From contig CAMTGL010000126.1 of the NCBI GenBank assembly GCA_947071955.1, forward strand, positions 1-6,379: a stretch of DNA of 6,379 nt, given 5' to 3'. Origin of the DNA: an uncultured Plesiomonas sp. GTDB taxonomy: Bacteria; Pseudomonadota; Gammaproteobacteria; Enterobacterales; CAMTGL01. The notes beneath the pieces were generated by a model that was not told the DNA's origin, searched no databases, and saw only the letters and a list, made by a program, of their open reading frames with translations. Position numbers and translations under genes: made by a program. Positions 1-5,879 of this stretch are shown here, piece by piece; within the stretch, counting starts at the first letter, position 1; every line of letters starts with the position of its first letter.

Positions 1-14
1 CCTGAATAGCGCAC

Positions 15-59
15 AGATAGCCAAACATTTCTTTCAAAATGTTTCAGGCTATTTTTTTT
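15..59 (+). terminator. Rho-independent terminator of an upstream plus-strand gene outside the window
   Basis: ATAGCC (17-22) pairs with GGCTAT (47-52) and AAACATTT (23-30) pairs with AAATGTTT (37-44). The loop is CTTTCA and a two-base CA bulge (45-46) sits on the 3' side. The stem runs directly into an uninterrupted T tract (52-59). This is a classical intrinsic terminator on the plus strand. No complete gene precedes it in the window, so it should end a gene left of position 1. A TAG at 6-8 or a TGA at 3-5 could be that gene's stop, but the frame cannot be known. The other strand lacks a T tract, so it does not obviously terminate the autotransporter mRNA. Confidence 0.88.
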
Positions 60-234
60 GTTACATGCAGATAAAACGAAATATGACATACTTTCTTTAC
101 AAGATACAGTGTAATAAAGAATATGAATTCTTGTAAATATATAAAATATCTCTTTTTATCAGCAATTTAATGGTTTTTTGATCTTTATTTGTTTTATTAT
201 ACTTGCAATATGGTATATAGCATTTTTATGCCGA

Positions 235-2901
235 TTACCATGTGAAAGACAACCCTATCATAGCACTGCATTGGGACTCCTTGTCACTAAATGTCTGTTG
301 GTATCTGACTTTTGTATAGACTTGAGTGTGAGCATTGAGATGACTATCAAGCCCTGCACCAACTTGCCAGTAGTCTGAATCCATATTTTGCTTTAGACCG
401 TCACTGTCTGTCACTAGCTGCGCATTATTATTCATTTTTTTAATATAATTTGCCGAGAAATATGGACGGTAATTAATGTCTTTATTAATGCTGATACTGT
501 CAGAATAAAAGGCGCTACCTAATCTTAATTGCCCAGTTTGAGTATTTTCTTTCGATACTCCAATATGGCTGTCAGTAATGCTGTTTGCATGGTTGAATTG
601 ATAGATAGCCTGTGCCTGTGGCTCTATATGGATATATTTTGAAATAGGAAAGTCTTTCCCATATTCCATAGATAACAGCAGTGATGATGCATTTTGTGTT
701 TGGTTATTTTCTGCTTTTGCCGAGTAATGGTTTTTATATCGAATCCCTTTTCCGACAATATCAATATAATCATTATGGCTTAGATACCGTGTGTAATACG
801 CCCCAATGCCGATTGCATCAACATTAACTTTCCCTGCAAATTGCCCGTCAATACGTTTTTCATCATAGGTTTTATTGTGTGCATGGCCGACTTCAAAGGT
901 AACACCGGCATAAACCGGTTCAGCAACATCACTTTCATGTTTTAAATCATACCCAATTTGATAAAAGTTAGTATAAGAGGGGAAATCAAACCGGTAATTG
1001 TTGGTTTGTGTTTTATTGGTAAATGCCCGTGACCACATACGCTGGGAGTCTTTATTTTTTTGCTGGGGTTCAATAGTATTACCGGTACGCTCATGCAGCG
1101 TTCCAACAGAGAGATAGCCGTAGTTTTGGTCAAGATAAGTGGCTAATAGATAACCAGGTACTGCCGGACGATAACTTGGTGTATGGTCAGCATTTGAGTC
1201 ACTTTCTGGTTTGGTGGTTGGAGGTGTCAACGGTGGTGTTGGTTTTTCATTGGGTTTAGCCGGTTTTACTGGAAGCTCATTTTGCAGGTAGATATCATTA
1301 CCGTGGCGGTGTAGTAAGTACTCATATACGCCAGCATATACAGGCGCACCCAGCGCATAACGAGCACTATTTTCATTATTCGCTTGAATAATATTGATAC
1401 CCTCATCACGGGTATAAGCGCCTTGTCCGCCAAGATTATGTACATAAATTTTATAATCACCGCTGATATTGTCTGCGGTGATTTTTGCGGTGTTTGAGTG
1501 ATCACTGCCCAGTGTGGTATCAAACAGTATTGTGCCATTACCCGACAGTGTTTGAGTGTGTAGTGTCGGATAGCGGGAACTGTTTTGTGTGAAGATAAGA
1601 GAACCCTTATCAAGATGTGTAGTACCTATATTGGAATTACCATTGAGTAATAATTGGCTATTTCCTGATACATTGGCGTGGGTTAAATTTTGGACATTAC
1701 CTGAGAACTCAGATTGGTTTTTGAGATTCAAAATGGCAGTGCTATTTTCATCATTGACAATGTTGCCGGCCAGCAGTGTTTTATTGTCGGCATTGAGTGT
1801 GACAGAGGTTGATTTTGCGGCTGAAATACTGCTGATATTCATCAATCCACCATTGGTATTGATGGCATAATCACTTTGCATATTAATTGTGCTAGTTCCG
1901 CCGGTAGCTTGAATAAGAGCTCCGGTTGATTTCATTGTATTACCTGATGAGTTAATTATTGATGAACCATTGTGAATAAAGTAAATATGGTTGCTTGTAC
2001 CACTACCAACCAGCGAGCTATTTTGAATATTTACCGTTGATTTTCCTGCCAGATCCATTGCACTGGAGTTTGTGCCGTGAGTATTAATGATATTTACAGT
2101 ACTATCTTGTGTTATATGTACGTTACCTGAATTGATCTTAAAAGCATCACTGCGTTCGCCATATGTATCAATGGAAATATTATTCAGTGTTGTTGCTGCG
2201 CCAGAAGAGGTGTTGATAGCTGCACTGCCTTTGCCTTGTGTGGTAATGGTAGTGTCATTAAAATAGCCGTGGCTTTGATTGGTTTGATCAATGCCGTATG
2301 ACAGTGAGCCTTTAGTGTGAACAGTCAGTGCAGTTGAGCTAATATTAGCGTCTTTTTCGGCACTATAAATACCGTGAGAGGCGTTTCCCTGTGTGTTTAT
2401 AGTTGTGTTTTTGAGGTTTATGGATGATCCGGTATTAATGGCGCTGATACCATTTGAGTTATTGTTTTTAGTGATGACTGAGAGATTATTTGCATTGATT
2501 TTACCCTGAGTTGCTGATAGTGCACCGTAAGAATTATTACCTTCAGCAATGATTTTTACATTATCGAGCTCAATCAATGATCCGCTGTTTTCAGCACTGA
2601 TACCGTAAGAGCCTGAACCACTGGTCTGGATCGTACCATTTTTGAAAATCGCATGCCCCTGATTCATGACCCGGATTCCGAGTGCATTATCCCCATCAGT
2701 GGTAATTGATTTTCCATCAGACGTTAATGTGCTGTTTGCGCCATTAACCGCAACACCGTATTCATTATGAGTTTCAATGTTATCAGATAAAGTAACATTT
2801 TGACCGTTCGTTATATTTACGGTTGATGTTATGGGGGCTGCAATAGCCTGAGAGATAGATAATGCGATTAACGATAAGGTCAGACAGGTGTGCTTCATCA
2901 T
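235..2901 (-). CDS. Autotransporter (type Va secretion) with pertactin-like passenger and C-terminal beta-barrel
   Basis: This is a self-secreted surface protein of 888 residues. Residues 1-21 form a Sec signal peptide (K3, H4, a hydrophobic core at 7-16, and a cleavage site near AIA/AP at 19-23). Residues 44-301 hold about ten beta-helix repeats of 25-28 residues, rich in Asn, Ser, Thr and Gly. Residues 450-541 resemble the pertactin C-terminal autochaperone (ISGDYKIYVHNLGGQGA at 479-495, then AGVYEYLL at 523-530). A Pro-rich linker (543-581) leads to a helix ending in GTLHERTG (600-607), typical of the segment that threads the pore. Residues from about 620 (MWSRAF at 622-627) to the end fit the 12-strand barrel, closing with the aromatic end LSFTW. 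The exported part contains no Cys except C878 in the last strand. By family the passenger should be exposed outside the cell, probably as an adhesin, but the ligand cannot be read from the sequence. The ATG at 2901 is followed at once by a second ATG. Neither has a clear Shine-Dalgarno. No cognate terminator was recognised. The gene is monocistronic and its AT-rich composition, compared with purEK, suggests accessory origin. Confidence 0.95.
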   Translation of the reverse strand: MMKHTCLTLSLIALSISQAIAAPITSTVNITNGQNVTLSDNIETHNEYGVAVNGANSTLTSDGKSITTDGDNALGIRVMNQGHAIFKNGTIQTSGSGSYGISAENSGSLIELDNVKIIAEGNNSYGALSATQGKINANNLSVITKNNNSNGISAINTGSSINLKNTTINTQGNASHGIYSAEKDANISSTALTVHTKGSLSYGIDQTNQSHGYFNDTTITTQGKGSAAINTSSGAATTLNNISIDTYGERSDAFKINSGNVHITQDSTVNIINTHGTNSSAMDLAGKSTVNIQNSSLVGSGTSNHIYFIHNGSSIINSSGNTMKSTGALIQATGGTSTINMQSDYAINTNGGLMNISSISAAKSTSVTLNADNKTLLAGNIVNDENSTAILNLKNQSEFSGNVQNLTHANVSGNSQLLLNGNSNIGTTHLDKGSLIFTQNSSRYPTLHTQTLSGNGTILFDTTLGSDHSNTAKITADNISGDYKIYVHNLGGQGAYTRDEGINIIQANNENSARYALGAPVYAGVYEYLLHRHGNDIYLQNELPVKPAKPNEKPTPPLTPPTTKPESDSNADHTPSYRPAVPGYLLATYLDQNYGYLSVGTLHERTGNTIEPQQKNKDSQRMWSRAFTNKTQTNNYRFDFPSYTNFYQIGYDLKHESDVAEPVYAGVTFEVGHAHNKTYDEKRIDGQFAGKVNVDAIGIGAYYTRYLSHNDYIDIVGKGIRYKNHYSAKAENNQTQNASSLLLSMEYGKDFPISKYIHIEPQAQAIYQFNHANSITDSHIGVSKENTQTGQLRLGSAFYSDSISINKDINYRPYFSANYIKKMNNNAQLVTDSDGLKQNMDSDYWQVGAGLDSHLNAHTQVYTKVRYQQTFSDKESQCSAMIGLSFTW
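1156..1275 (-). other. Proline-rich hinge between autotransporter passenger and barrel
   Basis: Residues 543-582 of the autotransporter contain nine prolines within about 22 residues (for example KPAKP and PTPPLTPP), followed by an acidic and polar stretch. Comparable Pro-rich hinges occur in pertactin-type autotransporters just before the translocator helix. It probably acts as a stiff spacer lifting the beta-helix off the outer membrane. No processing site can be assigned from sequence. Confidence 0.7.
1999..2772 (-). repeat. About ten degenerate 25-28-residue beta-helix repeats in the passenger
   Basis: Residues 44-301 show a protein-level periodicity with loose consensus xxSxGIxxxxxGxxIxLxN followed by xxIxTxG. 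Repeat starts fall near residues 44, 71, 96, 122, 147, 173, 199, 224, 249 and 277. Clear copies include NNSNGISAINTGSSI and NASHGIYSAEKDANI. Each unit is probably one turn or a little more of a right-handed parallel beta-helix. The repeats have diverged at the DNA level and I saw no long identical tracts, so recent slippage is not indicated. Later passenger (302-450) has less regular repeats. Confidence 0.75.
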
Positions 2902-2928
2902 AAAATAAGTTCAGTAGTAGTGTTTTTG

Positions 2929-2957
2929 TTATTTGAACATTTTATTGAACCACCTTT
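2929..2957 (-). promoter_or_regulatory. Shine-Dalgarno plus three-codon minigene in the autotransporter leader
   Basis: On the minus strand the leader reads AAAAGGTGG (2957-2949), a nine-base spacer, then ATG TTC AAA TAA (2940-2929). The ATG lies 39 bases, thus in frame, upstream of the autotransporter ATG at 2901, but TAA and a later TGA separate them. The autotransporter's own start is preceded by an AU-rich stretch with no Shine-Dalgarno. The minigene Met-Phe-Lys could be translated, and 27 bases separate its stop from the real start, so reinitiation or ribosome loading from this site is possible. A weak promoter candidate lies upstream: TTGATT (3030-3025), 17 bases, AACAAT (3007-3002). 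The motif is seen directly; the role is inference. Confidence 0.4.
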
Positions 2958-3060
2958 TATGTTGAACTGTATCAATTAATCTGTTTATTTCCTGGCAAGA
3001 TATTGTTTTTAAAGTAAATAATGTAATCAACTGGATACAGAATTCATCACTTAGACATAA

Positions 3061-3088
3061 CTGACAATATTTGTAGTTTATCTATGGT
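3061..3088 (+). promoter_or_regulatory. Candidate sigma-70 promoter for arfA
   Basis: CTGACA (3061-3066, five of six matches to TTGACA) is followed after 16 bases by TATGGT (3083-3088, four of six matches to TATAAT). It lies about 90 bases upstream of the arfA start in the AT-rich divergent region. TATACT at 3118-3123 is another possible -10 but has no good -35 at the right distance. Assignment is by motif only. Confidence 0.35.
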
Positions 3089-3175
3089 ATTTTTACTGGT
3101 GGTAGCAATGTTTCTTTTATACTGTTATATGATTATTTCAAGTAATGATCAGTACAAAAAGTAAGAGGATAGGAT

Positions 3176-3349
3176 ATGAGCAAAAAAATTGAGATGAACA
3201 GAGGTACAATTAACGATAACGCACTAAAAGCACTGGTTACGAGCCCAGTCTTTAAAGCAAAAGTAGAACGGAATAAAAAAGGAAAAGGCGCTTATCAGCG
3301 TAAAGAAAAATCAGGTAAAGGATGGGAGGCCAACCGTAAGTTACGTTAG
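3176..3349 (+). CDS. arfA: ArfA, alternative ribosome-rescue factor A
   Basis: This 57-residue basic protein matches ArfA (YhdL). ArfA binds ribosomes stalled at the 3' end of mRNAs without a stop codon and recruits release factor RF2 to free the peptide; it backs up tmRNA/SmpB trans-translation. The N-terminal part (INDNALKAL, residues 12-20, then VFKAKVERNKKGKGAYQRK at 25-43) parallels E. coli ArfA closely. The Lys/Arg/Gly-rich tail (34-57, with W50) is the part expected to sit in the empty mRNA channel. A Shine-Dalgarno AAGAGGA (3163-3169) lies six bases before the ATG, which decides the start. E. coli ArfA has 72 codons with a hydrophobic end; here the reading frame ends at R57 and lacks it. 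The last six codons and stop form a strong hairpin, described separately. The gene is divergent from the autotransporter and convergent with the acetyltransferase. Confidence 0.93.
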   Translation: MSKKIEMNRGTINDNALKALVTSPVFKAKVERNKKGKGAYQRKEKSGKGWEANRKLR

Positions 3350-3382
3350 TTAAACGTACTTTACGATTGGCTTTCTGCTTTT
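3324..3382 (+). promoter_or_regulatory. Hairpin over the arfA stop codon, likely RNase III target and terminator
   Basis: GCCAA (3329-3333) pairs with TTGGC (3367-3371). After a C/A mismatch, the 13 bases at 3335-3347 pair with 3353-3365 with only one G-U and one T/C mismatch. The loop is AGTTA (3348-3352). The stem can extend outward with G-U and Watson-Crick pairs (3324-3328 with 3372-3376), giving about 24 positions. The TAG stop (3347-3349) sits at the stem-loop junction, and the core covers codons 52 to stop. A T-rich run (3372-3382, interrupted by C and G) follows, so the same element may end transcription. In E. coli, RNase III cuts a hairpin inside arfA to create non-stop mRNA whose product is destroyed through tmRNA tagging. 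The same logic is inferred here. Confidence 0.8.
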
Positions 3383-3423
3383 AAAATAAGTGTTTAGTAT
3401 TAAATACTTAAATAGTGCAGATA

Positions 3424-3849
3424 TTACGCTGTTGCCATCACAAACTCTTTGTGGCCGGTATATGGGTTTGGTTGCTCATTTTGAATGCTAAAACCGTGTT
3501 TCTTGTATAAGCGAACTGCATCAAAATTTTCAGCGTATACCGTCAGTGTGAGGGTTTCCATCTGCTGTTTTGCGTGTGCTAAAAGCTCAGTACCGATACC
3601 TGCATTCTGATACTGAGGATCAACAAACAGAGCGGCAAGTTGACCATCTGCCGCTAGGCTGTAAAACCCTTTGATGTCACCTTCATCTGCGTAAACCCAC
3701 GTCATGGCACTGGGCAAGTATTGTGTACGCATACTGTCTATTTTGCTGTGCCAATAGTGGGGTTCTACAAAGTCATGCGCATCAATTGATGCGGTAAGCC
3801 ATACATTGAGGAGCGTATCCATATCTGTTTCAGTAAATAATCTGATCAT
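3424..3849 (-). CDS. GNAT-family N-acetyltransferase, YiaC/YjaB-like
   Basis: This 141-residue protein has the single-domain GNAT fold, which moves an acetyl group from acetyl-CoA to an amine. Motif A is LFVDPQYQNAGIGTELL (74-90), with the pyrophosphate-binding Q-x-x-G-x-G at Q81, G84 and G86. Motif B is NFDAVRLYKKHGF (108-120), where Y115 is the usual general acid. The N-terminal region, including WLTASIDAHDFV (17-28) and W51, resembles the small E. coli enzymes YiaC and YjaB, which are of similar length (about 146-147 residues). The substrate is not evident; YiaC acts on protein lysines, but that should not be transferred without a phylogeny. The ATG at 3849 has AAAGGA starting about 15 bases upstream. 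A weak promoter candidate is TTGACC (3959-3954), 17 bases, GATTAA (3936-3931). It is probably monocistronic, with 74 bases separating its stop from that of arfA and a 231-base gap to purK. Confidence 0.88.
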   Translation of the reverse strand: MIRLFTETDMDTLLNVWLTASIDAHDFVEPHYWHSKIDSMRTQYLPSAMTWVYADEGDIKGFYSLAADGQLAALFVDPQYQNAGIGTELLAHAKQQMETLTLTVYAENFDAVRLYKKHGFSIQNEQPNPYTGHKEFVMATA

Positions 3850-4032
3850 TATTGTGCATCCTTTATGGGTAAGCTTATTGGCAGTGTAGCAAGCAAAATT
3901 ATGGTTTGGCTGTGATGTATATCCCGCAACTTAATCGATTCAGCTTTTTCTTAGGTCAATCTGGAATAATAATATAAAAAAGGGCATTAAATGGTCATGT
4001 TACATGGTGAAAGTGATGCGGAGTTTCCATTA

Positions 4033-4070
4033 AAATCAATGCGGTGAACATCAGGCACTGATGCCACCGC
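4033..4070 (-). terminator. Probable terminator of the purEK operon
   Basis: Read on the minus strand just after the purK stop, GCGGTG (4070-4065) pairs with CACCGC (4046-4041), and ATCAG (4062-4058) pairs with CTGAT (4054-4050). They are joined by an internal loop (GC on one side, GTT on the other) and capped by TGC. The following ATTGATTTT (4040-4032) is an imperfect T tract. It lies 10 bases beyond the TAA. The stem is convincing, the T tract only fair. Confidence 0.65.
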
Positions 4071-4080
4071 AAGGGAGTAT

Positions 4081-5148
4081 TTAGCTAAGTTTTTGTTGTG
4101 CCCAGCGAATACCGGATGCATATTCAGCAGGTAACAGTGTAGATAGACTGCCTAAGGCGGCCTGAAGTTCAAAAGGCTCTGGGTGGGCAAGATTAAGGTG
4201 CCCCAGTTTACGGCCTTCGCGCACTGATTTACCGTACCAGTGTAACTGTACCAGCGGAACAGAGAGCCAGTGCAGAGTAAACGGTGTACCGATAATATTA
4301 ATCATCACCGCAGGGCTAGATACAACAGGTGTATGTAATGGCCAGCCGAGCAGTGCCCGTAAATGCAACTCAAACTGGCTGATAGATGCACCTGCTTGTG
4401 TCCAGTGGCCGCTGTTGTGTACGCGCGGTGCTAGCTCATTAATCAGCAATTTACCGTCAACAACAAAGCACTCCATCGCCATGACGCCCACATAATCAAG
4501 GCTCTCCATCAAGCTACCGAGCATGTGTTCTGCCTGATGTTGAAGTGCAGAATCTGGCTTAGGTAGCGCAACACTGGCACGCAGAATGCCATTTTCATGC
4601 AGATTATGGGTCAGCGGATAGAATCCCCGTGTACCATCGCGCCCGCGGGCGCCGCCCAGTGAAACTTCGCCATCAAACGGGATCATCTGCTCAACAATAC
4701 ATTCGCCATACATCTCGGCAGGAATGCTGTGCTGATCATCGGTATGCATAACACGCCACTGGCCACGCCCGTCATAGCCACCTTTACGTCGTTTTACGAT
4801 CACCTTTTCGCCCAGTTGGGCAAAAATATCCGGCCATTGCGTGGTACTGTCAAGTGCTAGCCAAGGTGAGGTCGCCAGATCCAGTTGATCAATACGCTGT
4901 TTTTGTGTGAAACGATCGGCCAACAGCGGAAAGGTATCTCGGTTGATAAAACCGGTATGTTGCGAAAATTGGCGTGTGAGTGCGGTATCTGGCCACTGCT
5001 CAATTTCAGCGGAGATAATTGCATTTTCTGGCAGGAAGGGCGGATTATCCTCGAATCCGCAAGGGGTCACAGTGATATCCATCACCTCACCTGCTTGCCG
5101 TAACATATCGCCCAGCTGCCCGTTACCTAATACCCAAACTGAACTCAT
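4081..5148 (-). CDS. purK: PurK, N5-carboxyaminoimidazole ribonucleotide synthetase
   Basis: PurK uses ATP and bicarbonate to carboxylate AIR (5-aminoimidazole ribonucleotide) to N5-CAIR in cytoplasmic de novo purine synthesis. At 355 residues it has exactly the length of E. coli PurK and matches it throughout. The ATP-grasp architecture is visible. An N-terminal domain opens with VWVLGNGQLG (4-13). The flexible glycine loop is VKRRKGGYDGRGQW (118-131). IVEQMI (151-156) and EVSLGGARG (161-169) lie in the ATP-grasp core. AMECF (224-228, with E226) and NELAPRVHNSGHWT (237-250, with E238) supply the expected metal and substrate ligands. The C-terminal part carries GRKLGHLNL (312-320). The start codon overlaps the purE stop in ATGA (5148-5145), implying translational coupling, so this start is secure. 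Nothing looks degenerate. A terminator follows. Confidence 0.98.
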   Translation of the reverse strand: MSSVWVLGNGQLGDMLRQAGEVMDITVTPCGFEDNPPFLPENAIISAEIEQWPDTALTRQFSQHTGFINRDTFPLLADRFTQKQRIDQLDLATSPWLALDSTTQWPDIFAQLGEKVIVKRRKGGYDGRGQWRVMHTDDQHSIPAEMYGECIVEQMIPFDGEVSLGGARGRDGTRGFYPLTHNLHENGILRASVALPKPDSALQHQAEHMLGSLMESLDYVGVMAMECFVVDGKLLINELAPRVHNSGHWTQAGASISQFELHLRALLGWPLHTPVVSSPAVMINIIGTPFTLHWLSVPLVQLHWYGKSVREGRKLGHLNLAHPEPFELQAALGSLSTLLPAEYASGIRWAQQKLS

Positions 5149-5639
5149 GCCGGATCCCTCGGGTCAGGGTTATTGAGTACGGTGTCGGTTTGCGTATCAC
5201 GCCATACAGTGAGGCGTTGGCGAATGCCTTCATCATGCAATGATAAAATTTGTGCGGCAAGCAGACCCGCGTTGGCCGCCCCTGCTGCCCCAATGGCCAA
5301 GGTCGCAACGGGGATCCCTTTTGGCATCTGGACGATAGATAGCAGGCTATCCATTCCGTTGAGTGCGGCACTTTTTACCGGTACACCGAGCACAGGTAAC
5401 AAGGTTTTCGCGGCTAACATTCCCGGTAAATGTGCAGCGCCCCCTGCACCGGCGATAATGACTTGAAAGCCTTGTTCTGCGGCAGTGGCAGCAAAACTGA
5501 TCAATTTATCGGGTGTGCGGTGAGCAGAAATCACTTCAGCGTGAAAAGGGATATCCAGTGCAGAGAGCATCTCTGCGGCAGCCTGCATGGTTGCCCAATC
5601 GCTTTTCGAACCCATAACAACAGCGACTTTGGGTTGCAT
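5145..5639 (-). CDS. purE: PurE, N5-carboxyaminoimidazole ribonucleotide mutase (class I)
   Basis: PurE converts the N5-CAIR made by PurK into CAIR, the next intermediate of purine synthesis; class I enzymes are octamers. The protein has 164 residues (E. coli 169). Signature segments are VAVVMGSKSDW (5-15, phosphate-binding), SAHRTP (38-43, with catalytic H40 corresponding to E. coli H45) and AGAGGAAHLPGM (63-74). The open frame extends upstream to an ATG at 5702, but those 21 extra residues are unlike PurE. The ATG at 5639 has a good Shine-Dalgarno AGGAG (5654-5650) ten bases before it and begins with the conserved core, so I chose it. The gene leads the purEK operon, overlaps purK by four bases and lies behind a PUR box. 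Confidence 0.97.
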   Translation of the reverse strand: MQPKVAVVMGSKSDWATMQAAAEMLSALDIPFHAEVISAHRTPDKLISFAATAAEQGFQVIIAGAGGAAHLPGMLAAKTLLPVLGVPVKSAALNGMDSLLSIVQMPKGIPVATLAIGAAGAANAGLLAAQILSLHDEGIRQRLTVWRDTQTDTVLNNPDPRDPA

Positions 5640-5730
5640 AGTGGGTGAACTCCTGTAATAGCTGTGGGAATGACGGTAGCGGCAGTAGTTATCGGTTAAC
5701 ATGGATATCTACACCGTGTTGCGGGTAGCA

Positions 5731-5759
5731 AGAATACCATGAACCCATTGCAAGGAAAA
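5731..5759 (-). promoter_or_regulatory. Candidate purEK promoter
   Basis: On the minus strand, TTTTCC (5759-5754) and TATTCT (5736-5731, four of six matches to TATAAT) are 17 bases apart. The -35 falls inside the PUR box, the arrangement expected for PurR blocking RNA polymerase. An alternative -35, TTGCAA (5753-5748), has TGCTAC 17 bases downstream, a poor -10. It would leave a leader of roughly 85 bases before purE. Confidence 0.45.
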
Positions 5760-5768
5760 CGTTTGCGT
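5753..5768 (-). promoter_or_regulatory. PUR box (PurR operator) upstream of purE
   Basis: The minus strand reads ACGCAAACGTTTTCCT (5768-5753), which agrees at every fixed position with the known PurR consensus ANGCAANCGNTTNCNT. It is nearly palindromic around CG. It lies 114 bases upstream of the purE start and overlaps the candidate -35. In E. coli, PurR with hypoxanthine or guanine represses purEK through a site of the same type, so purine repression is expected here. Confidence 0.9.
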
Positions 5769-5834
5769 GCAGGGCGCACAGCTGTTTTAACATACTGTTG
5801 CGTTGGTAGGATTAGGTTTTAAAATGATCACTCG

Positions 5835-5840
5835 TATAAT
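5835..5840 (+). promoter_or_regulatory. Candidate -10 element for the acyltransferase gene
   Basis: A perfect TATAAT lies 39 bases before the ATG at 5880. The matching -35 position (TTAGGT at 5812-5817, 17-base spacing) is weak, so this may be an activator-dependent or simply modest promoter. It is the best plus-strand promoter signal in the 240-base region between purE and this gene. Confidence 0.5.
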
Positions 5841-5879
5841 AAACTTTCACCGGAATGATAATAACAACAGATGACGAGA

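Noticed and set aside
117..132. Perfect inverted repeat AAGAAT-ATGA-ATTCTT downstream of the autotransporter
   Set aside because: Only six AT-rich pairs and no proper T tract follow on the minus strand; too weak to call the autotransporter terminator.
178..378. 66-codon plus-strand frame over the autotransporter 3' end
   Set aside because: It overlaps the conserved barrel end in antisense, has no convincing Shine-Dalgarno, and its hydrophobic start comes from AT-rich intergenic sequence.
3393..3412. AT-rich inverted repeat AGTAT-TAA-ATACT between arfA and the acetyltransferase gene
   Set aside because: Five AT-rich pairs occur easily by chance here and no T tract follows directly in either direction.
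3850..4032. Possible small gene between purK and the acetyltransferase
   Set aside because: Stops are frequent in all frames and no Shine-Dalgarno with a following open frame was seen; it is best read as promoter and terminator space.
4885..5648. Several plus-strand and one minus-strand frames inside purE and purK
   Set aside because: They are shadows of the well-conserved purEK genes; none has a recognisable product.
5640..5702. N-terminal extension of purE from the ATG at 5702
   Set aside because: The 21 extra residues (rich in Tyr, Ser, Arg) do not look like PurE, and the internal ATG at 5639 has a clear AGGAG ahead of it and gives the usual family length.
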